Positions 7,990 through 18,522 of a DNA stretch of 64,000 bases are shown one piece after another. The translations under genes and the position numbers were made by a program. The notes beneath the pieces are model-generated. The model had not been told where the DNA came from and made no database searches. It saw only the letters and a program-made list of their open reading frames with translations. The DNA is from Massilia eburnea (lineage in GTDB: Bacteria; Pseudomonadota; Gammaproteobacteria; Burkholderiales; Burkholderiaceae_D). Every line of letters begins with the position of its first letter. The first letter of the stretch is position 1. The stretch lies in the NCBI RefSeq assembly GCF_009720745.1, contig NZ_WNKX01000010.1, forward strand, positions 1-64,000, read 5' to 3'.

Positions 7990-10167
7990 CTAGAATTTAG
8001 TTTCAAGTCGAACACTCCACTGGGTATATGTGGGGTTCAGCGAGGCCGCTTGTACAGCAAGGCCATTAGCGTACACCAGGTTGTTCCCGGCGGCGTCTTC
8101 CGCCAGCACATTGTTGGCGCTGATACGGAGTTGCGTGCGGCTGTCGAAACGCCACAGCGCATACATGTCCAGCACGCGTTTGCGGCTGGTCTCCACCACT
8201 TGCTTGTCGCTGGTCTGGGTGCGGATGGCAGGCGTCCAGTTGTAGCCAGCGCCCAGCGTGAGTGGAATGTCTTTCAGGCGGTAGTCCATGCCCAGGTTGG
8301 CCGTCTGCTTCGGCTGCTGGTCAAGCCGGTTGTCGGGGCCGGGGATGCCGTCGACCCGCGACCAGAAGCGGCTGTAGTTGCTGCGGAAGTCGATTTGCGG
8401 CGCGTTGTTCATCAACTCGGCCAATGAGAACTTCGCCTCCAGTTCGATGCCTTTGGTGCGCGCATGGCCAACGTTGGCGGGCGAGGACACCCAGCGCAGC
8501 CCGAGGTCGGTCTGCTGCTGCGTGAGTTCGCGGCGAATCAGGTTGTCGATATCGCGCACGAAACCGCTGACGCTGATGATCCCGTTGCGGCCCAGGTAGT
8601 GCTCATACGCCAGGTCGAGGCCTGTCGCCAGTTCCGGCTTCAGGTTCGGGTTGCCGGTGCGGTCAGGGCTGGTGGCGCTGTTAAGGCGCGACAGGAAAGG
8701 CGCGGCGATGAGGTCCTGCACATTGGGCGATTTATAGCTCTTGGTCAGGCTGACGCGCAGCTGGTCTTTTTCGTGGCCGGGGATCTTCCATACCGCGTGC
8801 AGCAGCGGGCTGAATACCTTGCTGGTGTTGCTGACGGCGCCTTCGCTGCGGTCGGAAGTGGTGCGGATGCCTTCCCAGCGGGCGCCGGCATAGGCCGACC
8901 ATTGCGGCGTGATTTCCCATTCGTCCTGCGCGTACAAGGCGGCGCGGCGCGTATCGGCAGTGAGGTTGTCGCCGGAATCGGCAAACTGCGCGACCCCATT
9001 CTTGTTCAGCGAAACGCGCACTTCCTCGCGGTGGCTCGCTTCCAGTTCCCAGCCTGCCGCCAACAGATGGCCGGCGCCCAACGGCGAGCTGTATTTGCCG
9101 CCAGTGTTGACGCTCTTGTCGCGCGTGTCGTCGGTATCGGTGAAGCGGTCCAGCAGCGCGCCCTGGGCGTCGTACTGGTAGCGCAGCGAGTCGTTGCTGC
9201 GCTTGCCCAATCCAACGCCGAATTTCACATCGAGCTTGCTGGCGCCCTGCAGGCGGTGCAGCCAGTTGCCGAAGCCGCGCAGGAAAGTCACGTCGCCTTC
9301 ATTGCTTTGTTGTGCGAAGTTGTATTCCGGCGGCACGCTGCCCACCGGTTGCGCCAGGTTGGTGTGCGCATTGCTGCGCATTTGCTGGTGCATCAGGAAG
9401 GTCTGGAAATTCAGCGTGTCGCCATTGCTGAACTTGTACGAGAGACGCGGCGTCAAGTGCAGGCCCTTGGTGTTGCCCGCGCTTTCGCTATCGAGGAATT
9501 GTTCCTTGAGCAGGTCGCCCGCTACATCGGTTTCCGTGTTGCGGGTCAGCGTACTGTCATGCTGGCGGTTGTAGTTGAATGAGGCCGACAAGGTATAGCT
9601 CAGGGCGCCCACCTTACCCGGCGCCGTCACCGACAGCTCGGGCGAGTGGCGGCCCTGTTCGATGCGGTCGCCTGCCTTCACCTGGATGCCGTGCATCTGG
9701 TAGCCATCGCGCAGCACGATATTGATGGTGCCCGCGATTGCGCGCGTGCTGTGCTCGGCCACGGGGCCGCGCATGACCTCGATACGCTCGACCTGGTCGG
9801 GCGATAGCGACTCCATCGAGAAGCCGGCCGGTGGGCGTTCGCCATTGACCAGCACCTGGGTATAGCCGCTGCCCAGCCCGCGCATGCGCACTTCGCCGCC
9901 ACGCCCAGCGCGTCCGCCGATGGTCACGCCCGGCAGGCGTTTGAGCACATCGCCAATATTGCTGTCGCCATTACGGTCCAGCTCCTCGCGGCCGTAGACC
10001 TGCTTGCCCGCCGTGGAATTGCGGCGCTCGACCATATCGTCCTGGCGGCCGCCGCTGATGGTGACTTGCGGGACAACCTTATCGGCCGACTTGCTCGGCT
10101 CTTGCTGGGCGGCGGCGCTGGCGGCAACTCCCAATGTTGCCATGGCGAAAGGGATCAACTTCTTCAT
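7990..10167 (-). CDS. TonB-dependent outer-membrane receptor
   Basis: 725 residues. A signal peptide ends near ASAAAQ. A plug domain occupies about residues 35-165 (IGDVLKRLPGVTI, VRMRGLGSGYTQVLVNGE, IEVMRGPVAEHSTRAIAGTINIVL). A 22-stranded barrel region follows, ending in the aromatic-terminated beta strand WSVRLETKF used for Bam recognition. Such receptors bind siderophores, metal complexes or other scarce ligands and import them with TonB-ExbBD energy. The ligand cannot be told from sequence. It is followed closely by an M13 peptidase in the same orientation. No Fur box was identified. Confidence 0.92.
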   Translation of the reverse strand: MKKLIPFAMATLGVAASAAAQQEPSKSADKVVPQVTISGGRQDDMVERRNSTAGKQVYGREELDRNGDSNIGDVLKRLPGVTIGGRAGRGGEVRMRGLGSGYTQVLVNGERPPAGFSMESLSPDQVERIEVMRGPVAEHSTRAIAGTINIVLRDGYQMHGIQVKAGDRIEQGRHSPELSVTAPGKVGALSYTLSASFNYNRQHDSTLTRNTETDVAGDLLKEQFLDSESAGNTKGLHLTPRLSYKFSNGDTLNFQTFLMHQQMRSNAHTNLAQPVGSVPPEYNFAQQSNEGDVTFLRGFGNWLHRLQGASKLDVKFGVGLGKRSNDSLRYQYDAQGALLDRFTDTDDTRDKSVNTGGKYSSPLGAGHLLAAGWELEASHREEVRVSLNKNGVAQFADSGDNLTADTRRAALYAQDEWEITPQWSAYAGARWEGIRTTSDRSEGAVSNTSKVFSPLLHAVWKIPGHEKDQLRVSLTKSYKSPNVQDLIAAPFLSRLNSATSPDRTGNPNLKPELATGLDLAYEHYLGRNGIISVSGFVRDIDNLIRRELTQQQTDLGLRWVSSPANVGHARTKGIELEAKFSLAELMNNAPQIDFRSNYSRFWSRVDGIPGPDNRLDQQPKQTANLGMDYRLKDIPLTLGAGYNWTPAIRTQTSDKQVVETSRKRVLDMYALWRFDSRTQLRISANNVLAEDAAGNNLVYANGLAVQAASLNPTYTQWSVRLETKF

Positions 10168-10185
10168 AGGTGGGGCATTGTAAAC

Positions 10186-10203
10186 GCCGCCCCGGCTGGC
10201 GGC
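10186..10203 (-). terminator. GC-rich hairpin between the Spy-like gene and the TonB receptor
   Basis: GCCGCC/GGCGGC stem with a 6-nt CCGGCT loop in the 68-bp gap. On the minus strand only a short T stretch follows (GTTTAC), so it may be a weak terminator or attenuator between the two genes. Confidence 0.35.
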
Positions 10204-10235
10204 GCATCGCCGCAGCCTTTGTTACTTAACGATAC

Positions 10236-10790
10236 TTACATGCCGCGGCCGCCTGGTCCACCCGTACCGCCCATGCCGCCAGCGCCGCCACGACCTCCGC
10301 GGCCGCTGTGATGTGCACCTTCGCCGGCCGGCCGTTCGGCATGGCTGGCGCCGGGTCCGTCTTCCATGCGGATCAGCTGGTCGAGCAGGAATTTTGCAGC
10401 CGCCTGGCGCTGGCCGTCGTCCAGGGCGTCATTGATGCCCAGCCACCATTCGCGCAGCTGGCGGTCTTCCGCCGCGGTGGCCGCCTGCTCCGCTTCCAGG
10501 CCCGCCTGCAGGTCGCGCAGCTCGACATTCTGGGCTTCCAGGCTGCTGCGGGTGGCTTCCTGCAGGCGGTCGCGGCGGGCCTTGCGCTCACGCAATAATG
10601 CCTTGCTCTGGCTTTCCACCTTGGCCCACAGGGTTTGCTGGTTGCTGTTCAGGTTCAAGGACTTGCGGAATTCGGAGGCCATCGGCACCAGGTCTTCGGC
10701 GCGCATGTCCATGACGGGCACGGCGAAAGCCGGGGCGACGGCCATGGCCAGCAAGAGCCAGGCGGCACGGGCGGTGCGGATAATCTTCAT
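10236..10790 (-). CDS. Spy/CpxP-like periplasmic protein with a Gly-rich tail
   Basis: 184 residues. A signal peptide (cleavage near AFAVP) is followed by a highly charged helical region (about residues 35-140) rich in Arg, Glu, Ala and Gln. It contains LNLNSNQQTLWAKVE, reminiscent of the LTxxQ motifs of Spy/CpxP/ZraP proteins. The last ~25 residues are a low-complexity Gly/Arg tail. Family members act as periplasmic chaperones or metal sensors. It lies 68 bp upstream of the TonB receptor gene on the same strand. Function is inferred from composition and weak motifs only. Confidence 0.55.
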   Translation of the reverse strand: MKIIRTARAAWLLLAMAVAPAFAVPVMDMRAEDLVPMASEFRKSLNLNSNQQTLWAKVESQSKALLRERKARRDRLQEATRSSLEAQNVELRDLQAGLEAEQAATAAEDRQLREWWLGINDALDDGQRQAAAKFLLDQLIRMEDGPGASHAERPAGEGAHHSGRGGRGGAGGMGGTGGPGGRGM

Positions 10791-11079
10791 ATTCTTGCTC
10801 CGGAAAAAAAGATGCCCGCGGTGGGTGCCGCAGGCATGAAGCTACTTTAGGGTAGAGAGAAATAGCGAGGACCAGTGTAGGCCGCGGAGGCTGTCAATTC
10901 TGCCTTTCTTACAAATACTTACTCAGGTAAATACATTGGCAAACAAGTACAAAGTTGTGAATTAATCGTGGCTTTCAAACGCTTTTTATTCCATATGGCA
11001 GCTACGATTGCTGGGAATCAGGTTTATACTGAATTCCAATGGCGGACGAGTTAACCGCTGTATTTGGAACAGGTGACAC

Positions 11080-12510
11080 ATGGGCAAGAAACTCAAAAAC
11101 GCCGGCCTGATCGGGCTCGGCGTAGTCGCGGGGGTCGCAGTATCCCTTCAGTTTTCCGCGATGGCGCAAAAGCAGGCCGACCCGGGCTTGCCGCTCGAGG
11201 AGCTCAAGCAGCTGGCCGATGTGTATGGCCTGATCAAGTCTGATTATGTCGAGTCAGTCGATGACAAGAAGCTGCTGACCGAAGCCATCTCCGGCATGGT
11301 CGCTTCGCTCGACCCGCACTCCGCCTACCTGGACAAGAAAGCCTACGCCGAGCTGCGCGAAGGCTCGCAGGGCAAATTCGTCGGGCTGGGCATTGAAATC
11401 GCCCAGAGCGACGAGGGCTATATCAAGATCGTGGCGCCGATCGAGGATTCGCCAGCCTACCGCGCCGGCATCAAGCCGGGCGACATGATCACCCGCCTCG
11501 ACACCACCTCGCTGAAAGGCCTGAGCCTGGACGAGTCGGTCAAGAAAATGCGCGGCGAGCCGGGCACCAAGGTCGAGCTGACCATCATGCGCAAGGATGA
11601 GCCGCAACCGCTGCAGTTCACCCTGAACCGCGAAGAAATCCACCAGAAGAGCGTCAAGGCCAAGATGGTCTCGCCGGGCTATGCCTGGCTGCGCATCTCG
11701 CAATTCCAGGAACCGACGGTGGATGACCTGGCCGCCAAGATCACCGAACTCTACCGCCAGGACCCGAACCTGAAAGGCCTGGTGCTGGACCTGCGCAACG
11801 ACCCGGGCGGCGTGCTGCAAGGCGCCATCGGCGTAGCGGCAGCCTTCCTGCCGAAAGACACACCGATCGTCTCGACCAACGGCCAGTTGCCTGACTCGAA
11901 ACAGATCTTCTACGGCCGCGCCGAATACTACTCGCTGCGCGCCGACGGCGATCCGCTGGCCAAGCTGCCGGAAGCGGTCAAGCATGTGCCGATGGCTGTG
12001 CTGGTCAACACCGGTTCCGCCTCCGCCTCGGAAATCGTGGCCGGCGCCCTGCAGGATTACAAGCGCGCCACCATTATCGGCTCACAGACTTTCGGCAAGG
12101 GCTCGGTGCAGACCATCCGCCAGCTGACCGCCGATACGGCGGTGAAGCTGACCACGGCGCGCTACTACACCCCGCACGGCCGCTCGATCCAGGCCAAGGG
12201 CATTTCACCCGACCTGGCGGTGGATGAGAACGAGGATGGTGACGGCATGAACAGCCTGCGCATGCGCGAAGCCGACCTGGCCAAGCACCTCACCAACGAC
12301 CGCGAACAGGAAGCCAGCAAGGGCCAGCGCGACGAACTGGAAGAGCAGATGCGCATCCTGGCAGCGGAAAAGAAGCGCAAGCCCCTCGAATACGGCAGCG
12401 GCGACGACTTCCAGCTGAAACAGGCCCTGAACCACCTGCAGGGCATGCCGGTACAGATGGCCAAGGCCGAATCCAAACTGGTCAGACTGGACCCTCCAGC
12501 CAAGAAATAA
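11080..12510 (+). CDS. S41 family C-terminal processing protease (CtpA-like)
   Basis: 476 residues. An N-terminal hydrophobic signal or anchor (about 8-28) precedes a helical N-domain, a PDZ domain (about 95-180, GIEIAQSDEGYIKIV, AYRAGIKPGDMI) and the S41 protease core. The serine lies in NTGSASASEI and the catalytic lysine in SQTFGKGSVQ. The tail is long, charged and Lys/Glu rich. The family cuts C-terminal tails of periplasmic or envelope proteins. Start is ATG 11080 behind AGGTGA. A TATACT -10-like hexamer lies at 11025-11030 but without a convincing -35. A terminator follows directly. Confidence 0.93.
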   Translation: MGKKLKNAGLIGLGVVAGVAVSLQFSAMAQKQADPGLPLEELKQLADVYGLIKSDYVESVDDKKLLTEAISGMVASLDPHSAYLDKKAYAELREGSQGKFVGLGIEIAQSDEGYIKIVAPIEDSPAYRAGIKPGDMITRLDTTSLKGLSLDESVKKMRGEPGTKVELTIMRKDEPQPLQFTLNREEIHQKSVKAKMVSPGYAWLRISQFQEPTVDDLAAKITELYRQDPNLKGLVLDLRNDPGGVLQGAIGVAAAFLPKDTPIVSTNGQLPDSKQIFYGRAEYYSLRADGDPLAKLPEAVKHVPMAVLVNTGSASASEIVAGALQDYKRATIIGSQTFGKGSVQTIRQLTADTAVKLTTARYYTPHGRSIQAKGISPDLAVDENEDGDGMNSLRMREADLAKHLTNDREQEASKGQRDELEEQMRILAAEKKRKPLEYGSGDDFQLKQALNHLQGMPVQMAKAESKLVRLDPPAKK

Positions 12511-12526
12511 CGTGGCAAAAATCAAG

Positions 12527-12552
12527 ACGGCGCCCCCTGGGGCGCCGTTTTT
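12527..12552 (+). terminator. Intrinsic terminator after the S41 protease gene
   Basis: Stem ACGGCGCCC/GGGCGCCGT with a four-base CCTG loop and a T run (12548-12552), 16 bp past the stop codon. Confidence 0.9.
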
Positions 12553-12621
12553 GCATGCAGATGCGGTAAAATCGGCCAACTTACCGGTCGCCTGACCCAT
12601 TCGAAGAAAGAAAGATTGATC

Positions 12622-13743
12622 ATGAAACAAGCCGTCATCAGCGGAACCGGCCTCTATACCCCACCGAACTCGATCAGCAACGAAGAGCTGGTCACCGCGT
12701 TCAACGCCTACGTCGAGCTGTTCAATGCGGAAAATGCCGCCGCCATCGCAGCAGGCACCGTGACCGCGCTCGAGCCATCCAGCGCAGCCTTCATCGAAAA
12801 GGCGTCCGGCATCAAGTCGCGCTATGTGATGGAAAAAACCGGCATCCTTGATCCGAAGCGCATGACCCCGCGCATTCCAGAGCGCAGCAACGAAGAGCTC
12901 TCGCTGCAGGCCGAGATCTGCGTGGCCGCCGCACGCCAGGCGCTGGACCGCGCCGGCCGCACCCCGGCCGACATCGACATGGTGCTGGTGGCCTGCTCGA
13001 ACATGCAGCGCGCCTATCCTGCCATGGCGGTGGAAGTACAGCAGGCACTGGGCATCGATGGCTTCGGCTTCGACATGAACGTGGCCTGCTCCTCGGCCAC
13101 CTTCGGCATCCAGACTGCCGTCGGCGCAGTGCAGAGCGGCCAGGCGCGCGCCGTACTGATCCTGAACCCGGAAATCACTTCCGGCCACCTGGACTACCGC
13201 GACCGCGACAGCCACTTCATCTTCGGCGACGCCTGCACCGCGATCATCGTGGAAGGCAAGGAAGGCGCAGTATCCAAGCACCAATGGGACATCCTGGACA
13301 CCAAGCTGAAGACCAGCTTCTCCAACAACATCCGCAACAACTTCGGCTTCATGAACCGCTTCGACGAAAGCGGCATCGGCGCGCCCGACAAGCTGTTCAA
13401 GCAGCAAGGCCGCAAGGTGTTCAAGGACGTGTGCCCGATGGCGGCGCAGATGATCAAGGATTCGATCGACCGCGCCGGCCTGAAGGTTGAGCAGATGAGC
13501 CGCTTCTGGCTGCATCAGGCCAACCTGAGCATGAACCAGCTGATCTCGCGCACCATCCTCGGCCGCGACGCCGAGCCAATGGAAGCGCCGGTGATCCTGG
13601 ACACCTACGCCAATACCTCGTCGGCCGGCTCCATCATCGCCTTCCACAAGCACCAGGACGACCTGCCGTCCGGCGCGTATGGCGTGATCTGCAGCTTCGG
13701 CGCCGGCTACTCGATCGGCTCCGTCGTCGTCCGCAAAGCTTAA
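12622..13743 (+). CDS. Beta-ketoacyl-ACP synthase III family protein (FabH-like)
   Basis: 373 residues, longer than housekeeping FabH (~320). Thiolase fold with nucleophile Cys in VACSSATFG, His in LHQANLSMN and Asn in YANTSSAGS, so the Cys-His-Asn triad of KAS III is intact. The family condenses an acyl-CoA with malonyl-ACP to start fatty-acid or related chains. Start is ATG 12622 behind GAAAG. A TTG six bases upstream is also in frame but less likely. It stands alone, away from a fab cluster, and converges with fadH across a long hairpin. It may be an alternative initiator using longer acyl-CoAs, but substrate is unproven. Confidence 0.88.
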   Translation: MKQAVISGTGLYTPPNSISNEELVTAFNAYVELFNAENAAAIAAGTVTALEPSSAAFIEKASGIKSRYVMEKTGILDPKRMTPRIPERSNEELSLQAEICVAAARQALDRAGRTPADIDMVLVACSNMQRAYPAMAVEVQQALGIDGFGFDMNVACSSATFGIQTAVGAVQSGQARAVLILNPEITSGHLDYRDRDSHFIFGDACTAIIVEGKEGAVSKHQWDILDTKLKTSFSNNIRNNFGFMNRFDESGIGAPDKLFKQQGRKVFKDVCPMAAQMIKDSIDRAGLKVEQMSRFWLHQANLSMNQLISRTILGRDAEPMEAPVILDTYANTSSAGSIIAFHKHQDDLPSGAYGVICSFGAGYSIGSVVVRKA

Positions 13744-13753
13744 GTTAAAAGTC

Positions 13754-13824
13754 GGGCCAGAAAAAGGGGACGTAACACATTTTCGGCTGCGCCGAAAATG
13801 TGTTACGTCCCCTTTTTCTGGCCC
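13754..13824. repeat. Family B palindrome: perfect 34-bp hairpin
   Basis: The arm at 13754-13787 and its exact complement at 13791-13824 form a perfect 34-bp stem with a 3-nt loop. The arm begins GGGCCAGAAAAAGGGGACG and ends ACATTTTCGGC. It lies between two convergent genes and carries an A5/T5 run in each arm, so it could stop transcription from both sides. A shortened relative lies at 36064-36096. It has no coding capacity. Confidence 0.92.
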
Positions 13825-13836
13825 CGGCTTTCGTTC

Positions 13837-15945
<2,109 letters not shown>

Positions 15946-15963
15946 TTACCTTACGCTGGGGGG

Positions 15964-16593
15964 ATGAAGCGACTGTTATTAGTATTGTTCCTCGGTTTTA
16001 CCGCGCCAGCATTCGGGGCGGGGCAAGCGGCCCGATTGGAAATTCCAAAGCTGGAAGTGACCGTCAACCGGGTGACGACAGACGCGCAGCAGCTGTATGA
16101 AGTGAACGCCAGCGGCACGGTACATGCATCGTTGCCAACAGTGTGGCGTACGCTCACCTCCTACGACACCATGGAGGAATTCGTGCCCGACCTGGCCTCG
16201 TGCCGGGTGCTCTCGCGCAATGGCAATGAAGTCATTATTGAGCAATTTGGTACGGCCCGATTCCTGTTCATGTCGCGCTCCATCCACCTGGTGGTGCGCG
16301 CCACGGAGCAGCCGATGTCGTCGATCGACATTGCCCTGGTCTCGGGCGATATGAAACATTACGAAGCGCGTTGGGAACTGATTCCCATACCGGAAACCGG
16401 CGGCACCCGCGTGGTCTACAGCGGACGCCTGATGCCGAACTTCTACGTGCCCGGCCTGCTGGGCACCAATATCATCCGCGGCGATATCCAGCGCATGATG
16501 AACGCCGTGCTGGCTCATCTCGAGCGTCAGCCGGCCCTGCCGAAACAGTCCGAGCTTGCGCGCGGGCTGGGCGGAGTGCCCAGCGTCCCATGA
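15964..16593 (+). CDS. Secreted SRPBCC/START-like (polyketide cyclase-type) protein
   Basis: 209 residues with a signal peptide (MKRLLLVLFLGFTAPAFGAG). A START/SRPBCC fold then covers about residues 40-185: VNASGTVHASLPTVWRTLTSYDTMEEFVPDL matches the coenzyme-Q-binding/COQ10-like pattern, and WELIPIPETGGTRVVYSGRL gives the later beta strands. The family binds hydrophobic ligands in a helix-grip cavity. It is divergent from fadH with 87 bp between starts. The ligand is unknown. A periplasmic location is inferred from the signal peptide. Confidence 0.75.
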   Translation: MKRLLLVLFLGFTAPAFGAGQAARLEIPKLEVTVNRVTTDAQQLYEVNASGTVHASLPTVWRTLTSYDTMEEFVPDLASCRVLSRNGNEVIIEQFGTARFLFMSRSIHLVVRATEQPMSSIDIALVSGDMKHYEARWELIPIPETGGTRVVYSGRLMPNFYVPGLLGTNIIRGDIQRMMNAVLAHLERQPALPKQSELARGLGGVPSVP

Positions 16594-16609
16594 TCAGGCC
16601 CTGCGCGGT

Positions 16610-17062
16610 TCAGGCCGTGTAGTGGTCGCGGTCGCGAACTTCCGCAAAGTTTTCCAGGCTGCCGATACGGATCACCACCGGATTCATGGTGGAAGCGGTC
16701 TGCATGGAGCGCCAGGCAAATTGCCATTCTTTTTCCATTGAATCCTCACGCGTCTTGGTGAAGGCGGCGCCCAGGGCTGCACGGCCGCCATATTCCACGG
16801 CGCCGTCGATGCCCGCCCAATTCGGCAAGGTGCGCTGCACGGCACGGTGGATGCGCTCACCGAATTCCTCGGTGTTGTGGATCACCAGGCAACTGTCGGC
16901 GCCGAAGTGTTCGAACAGGTCGCGGCTCCAGGCCTGCGAGAAGCTCAGGGTCAGGAAGCTGCCCGCAGGGCGCAGCACGAACTGGCCCTCCTTCAGGGCT
17001 TGTTCGAGTTCACTGCGCGGGCCGTAGCGGTGCAGCGTAGGTGGGCGTTTGTAATCGTGCAT
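16610..17062 (-). CDS. Conserved hypothetical protein (150 aa)
   Basis: Start taken at ATG 17062 (MHDYKRPPTLHRYG), eight bases after the stop of the DUF2721 gene. A longer frame runs upstream but overlaps that gene in full. The product is soluble, with no signal or membrane segment and a mixed alpha/beta composition. I recognise no family. The tight spacing puts it at the end of the pip-DUF2721 transcript, and its poor Shine-Dalgarno suggests translational coupling. Confidence 0.7.
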   Translation of the reverse strand: MHDYKRPPTLHRYGPRSELEQALKEGQFVLRPAGSFLTLSFSQAWSRDLFEHFGADSCLVIHNTEEFGERIHRAVQRTLPNWAGIDGAVEYGGRAALGAAFTKTREDSMEKEWQFAWRSMQTASTMNPVVIRIGSLENFAEVRDRDHYTA

Positions 17063-17070
17063 GATGATTC

Positions 17071-17529
17071 TTAGTTCGGGGTTCTTTCGATGTGCCGCAT
17101 ATGGCGGTGGGCACGCATGAATGTCGAGGCGATGAAGATTTCGCGCAGCAGGTAGCCGAAATTGCCGATCAGGCAAACCATGGCGGCAATGAACAGGCCT
17201 GCGATGGCTTTATCCAGCGTGACGTTGGCGGCGTCGCCGACGAACAGCAAGGCTACCACCAGGCAGACGAAGAGGCCGCAGGCCGTGGCCAGCGCGATCG
17301 CAACGTTGATCAGGTGCGAACGGCGGTACAGGACGTCCAGCTCGTTCATGTAGGTATCGTTGTAGGCGACGTCCAGGCGCTCTTCCAGCACGCGCGAGCG
17401 GTCGATGATGCGCGCCAGGCGGTTCAGCAGCACCAGCAGGTTGGTGCAGACGGTGGACAGCATGAACACCGGCGCAATCGCCAGCTGGATGATGTGGCCG
17501 ATGTCGCCAAGCTGGATATTCATGTTCAT
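17071..17529 (-). CDS. DUF2721 family membrane protein
   Basis: 152 residues. A first hydrophobic stretch at about 10-35 is followed by a basic/acidic amphipathic segment (LNRLARIIDRSRVLEERL), which is typical of DUF2721. Two further membrane helices lie at about 72-100 and 105-130, and the His/Arg-rich tail is cytoplasmic. Its ATG overlaps the pip stop codon (ATGA at 17526-17529), so it is co-translated with prolyl aminopeptidase. Function of the family is unknown. Confidence 0.82.
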   Translation of the reverse strand: MNMNIQLGDIGHIIQLAIAPVFMLSTVCTNLLVLLNRLARIIDRSRVLEERLDVAYNDTYMNELDVLYRRSHLINVAIALATACGLFVCLVVALLFVGDAANVTLDKAIAGLFIAAMVCLIGNFGYLLREIFIASTFMRAHRHMRHIERTPN

Positions 17530-18485
17530 GCGAAGCGTCCTTGCTGGCGGAATTGTTCGGTGGCGTTGACCAGGGCGCGGCTGATGCCGACCTCCATCGC
17601 ACCGTGGCCGGCGTCCGGGATCATCTTCATCACGGCGTTGGCGCCCCAGGCCTGCTGCAGGCGCTGCGCCGATACCGGCGGGCAGATCACGTCATAGCGG
17701 CCCTGCACGATCACGGCCGGCAGATGGGCGATGCGCGAAGTATTGGCCAGCAGCTGGCCGTCGGTGAAGAAGCCGAGGTTGGCCATGTAGTGCGATTCCA
17801 TGCGGCCTACGCCCAGGTCCAGTGTGTCCGATGGCGGTTCGTCCGGCTGCGGCAGCAGGAAGACGCGGCGGCCTTCGAACTTGCTCCAGGCGCGCACGGC
17901 GGGCCAGTGCACTTCCGGGTTCGGGTCCATGATGCGCTTGACGTAGGCTTGCAGCAGGTTGCCGCGTTCCTCGCTCGGGATATGGGCGACGAATTCGTCA
18001 TACACCTCGGGGTGGAACCATTCGGAACCTTGCAGGAACCAGTCGATTTCCTTCTGGGTACAGAGGAAGATGCCGCGCAGGACAAAGCCCAGGCAGTGCT
18101 CCGGGTGCGCCTGGCCGTATGCCAGCGCCAGCGTGGAGCCCCAGGAGCCGCCGAAGACCAGCCATTTGTCAATGCCGAACAGCTCGCGCAGGCGTTCGAT
18201 GTCTGCGATCAGCAACTGGGTGGTGTTGTTGCGCACCTCGCCCAGCGGGGTCGATTTGCCGGCGCCGCGCTGGTCGAACAGGATGACCCGGTAGTGGTCC
18301 GGGTTGAAGAAGCGGCGGTGCTGCGGCGACATGCCGGCGCCCGGGCCCCCATGCAGGAAGACCACCGGAATCCCGTTCGGGTTGCCCACCTCTTCCCAGT
18401 AAATTGTATGGATGTCATCGACCGCCAGCATGCCGCTATTGCGGGGCTGGATAGGCGGGAACAGGTGTGGCAGGGCGTCAGGCAT
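17526..18485 (-). CDS. pip: Prolyl aminopeptidase (proline iminopeptidase)
   Basis: 319 residues of alpha/beta hydrolase fold. Oxyanion motif HGGPGAGMS, nucleophile elbow GGSWGSTLAL (Ser), and the late Asp and His (YDVICPP, DAGHGAME) complete the triad. FDQRGAGKST is the family signature. Removes N-terminal proline from peptides in the cytoplasm. Start ATG 18485 is chosen because AGAGGAAAA precedes it and the length then matches the family (~315 aa). It overlaps the DUF2721 gene by four bases. Confidence 0.92.
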   Translation of the reverse strand: MPDALPHLFPPIQPRNSGMLAVDDIHTIYWEEVGNPNGIPVVFLHGGPGAGMSPQHRRFFNPDHYRVILFDQRGAGKSTPLGEVRNNTTQLLIADIERLRELFGIDKWLVFGGSWGSTLALAYGQAHPEHCLGFVLRGIFLCTQKEIDWFLQGSEWFHPEVYDEFVAHIPSEERGNLLQAYVKRIMDPNPEVHWPAVRAWSKFEGRRVFLLPQPDEPPSDTLDLGVGRMESHYMANLGFFTDGQLLANTSRIAHLPAVIVQGRYDVICPPVSAQRLQQAWGANAVMKMIPDAGHGAMEVGISRALVNATEQFRQQGRFA

Positions 18486-18522
18486 GGTTTTCCTCTGTGC
18501 GTGAAGCCAAGATTGTAACCGC

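Noticed and set aside
1742..8000. Long plus-strand ORFs (688, 641 and 737 aa) opposite the M13 genes
   Set aside because: They are antisense shadows of GC-rich genes: Val/Gln/His-rich composition, no family motifs, no ribosome sites, while the minus strand encodes intact metallopeptidases.
12564..12586. CGGTAA...TTACCG pair upstream of the fabH-like gene as a sixth family A element
   Set aside because: Only 6-bp arms and no GTCTGACC hairpin between them; likely chance or promoter sequence.
12205..13653. 482-aa minus-strand ORF opposite ctpA/fabH-like genes
   Set aside because: Shadow ORF with no recognisable domain. The plus-strand genes have catalytic motifs and Shine-Dalgarno sequences.
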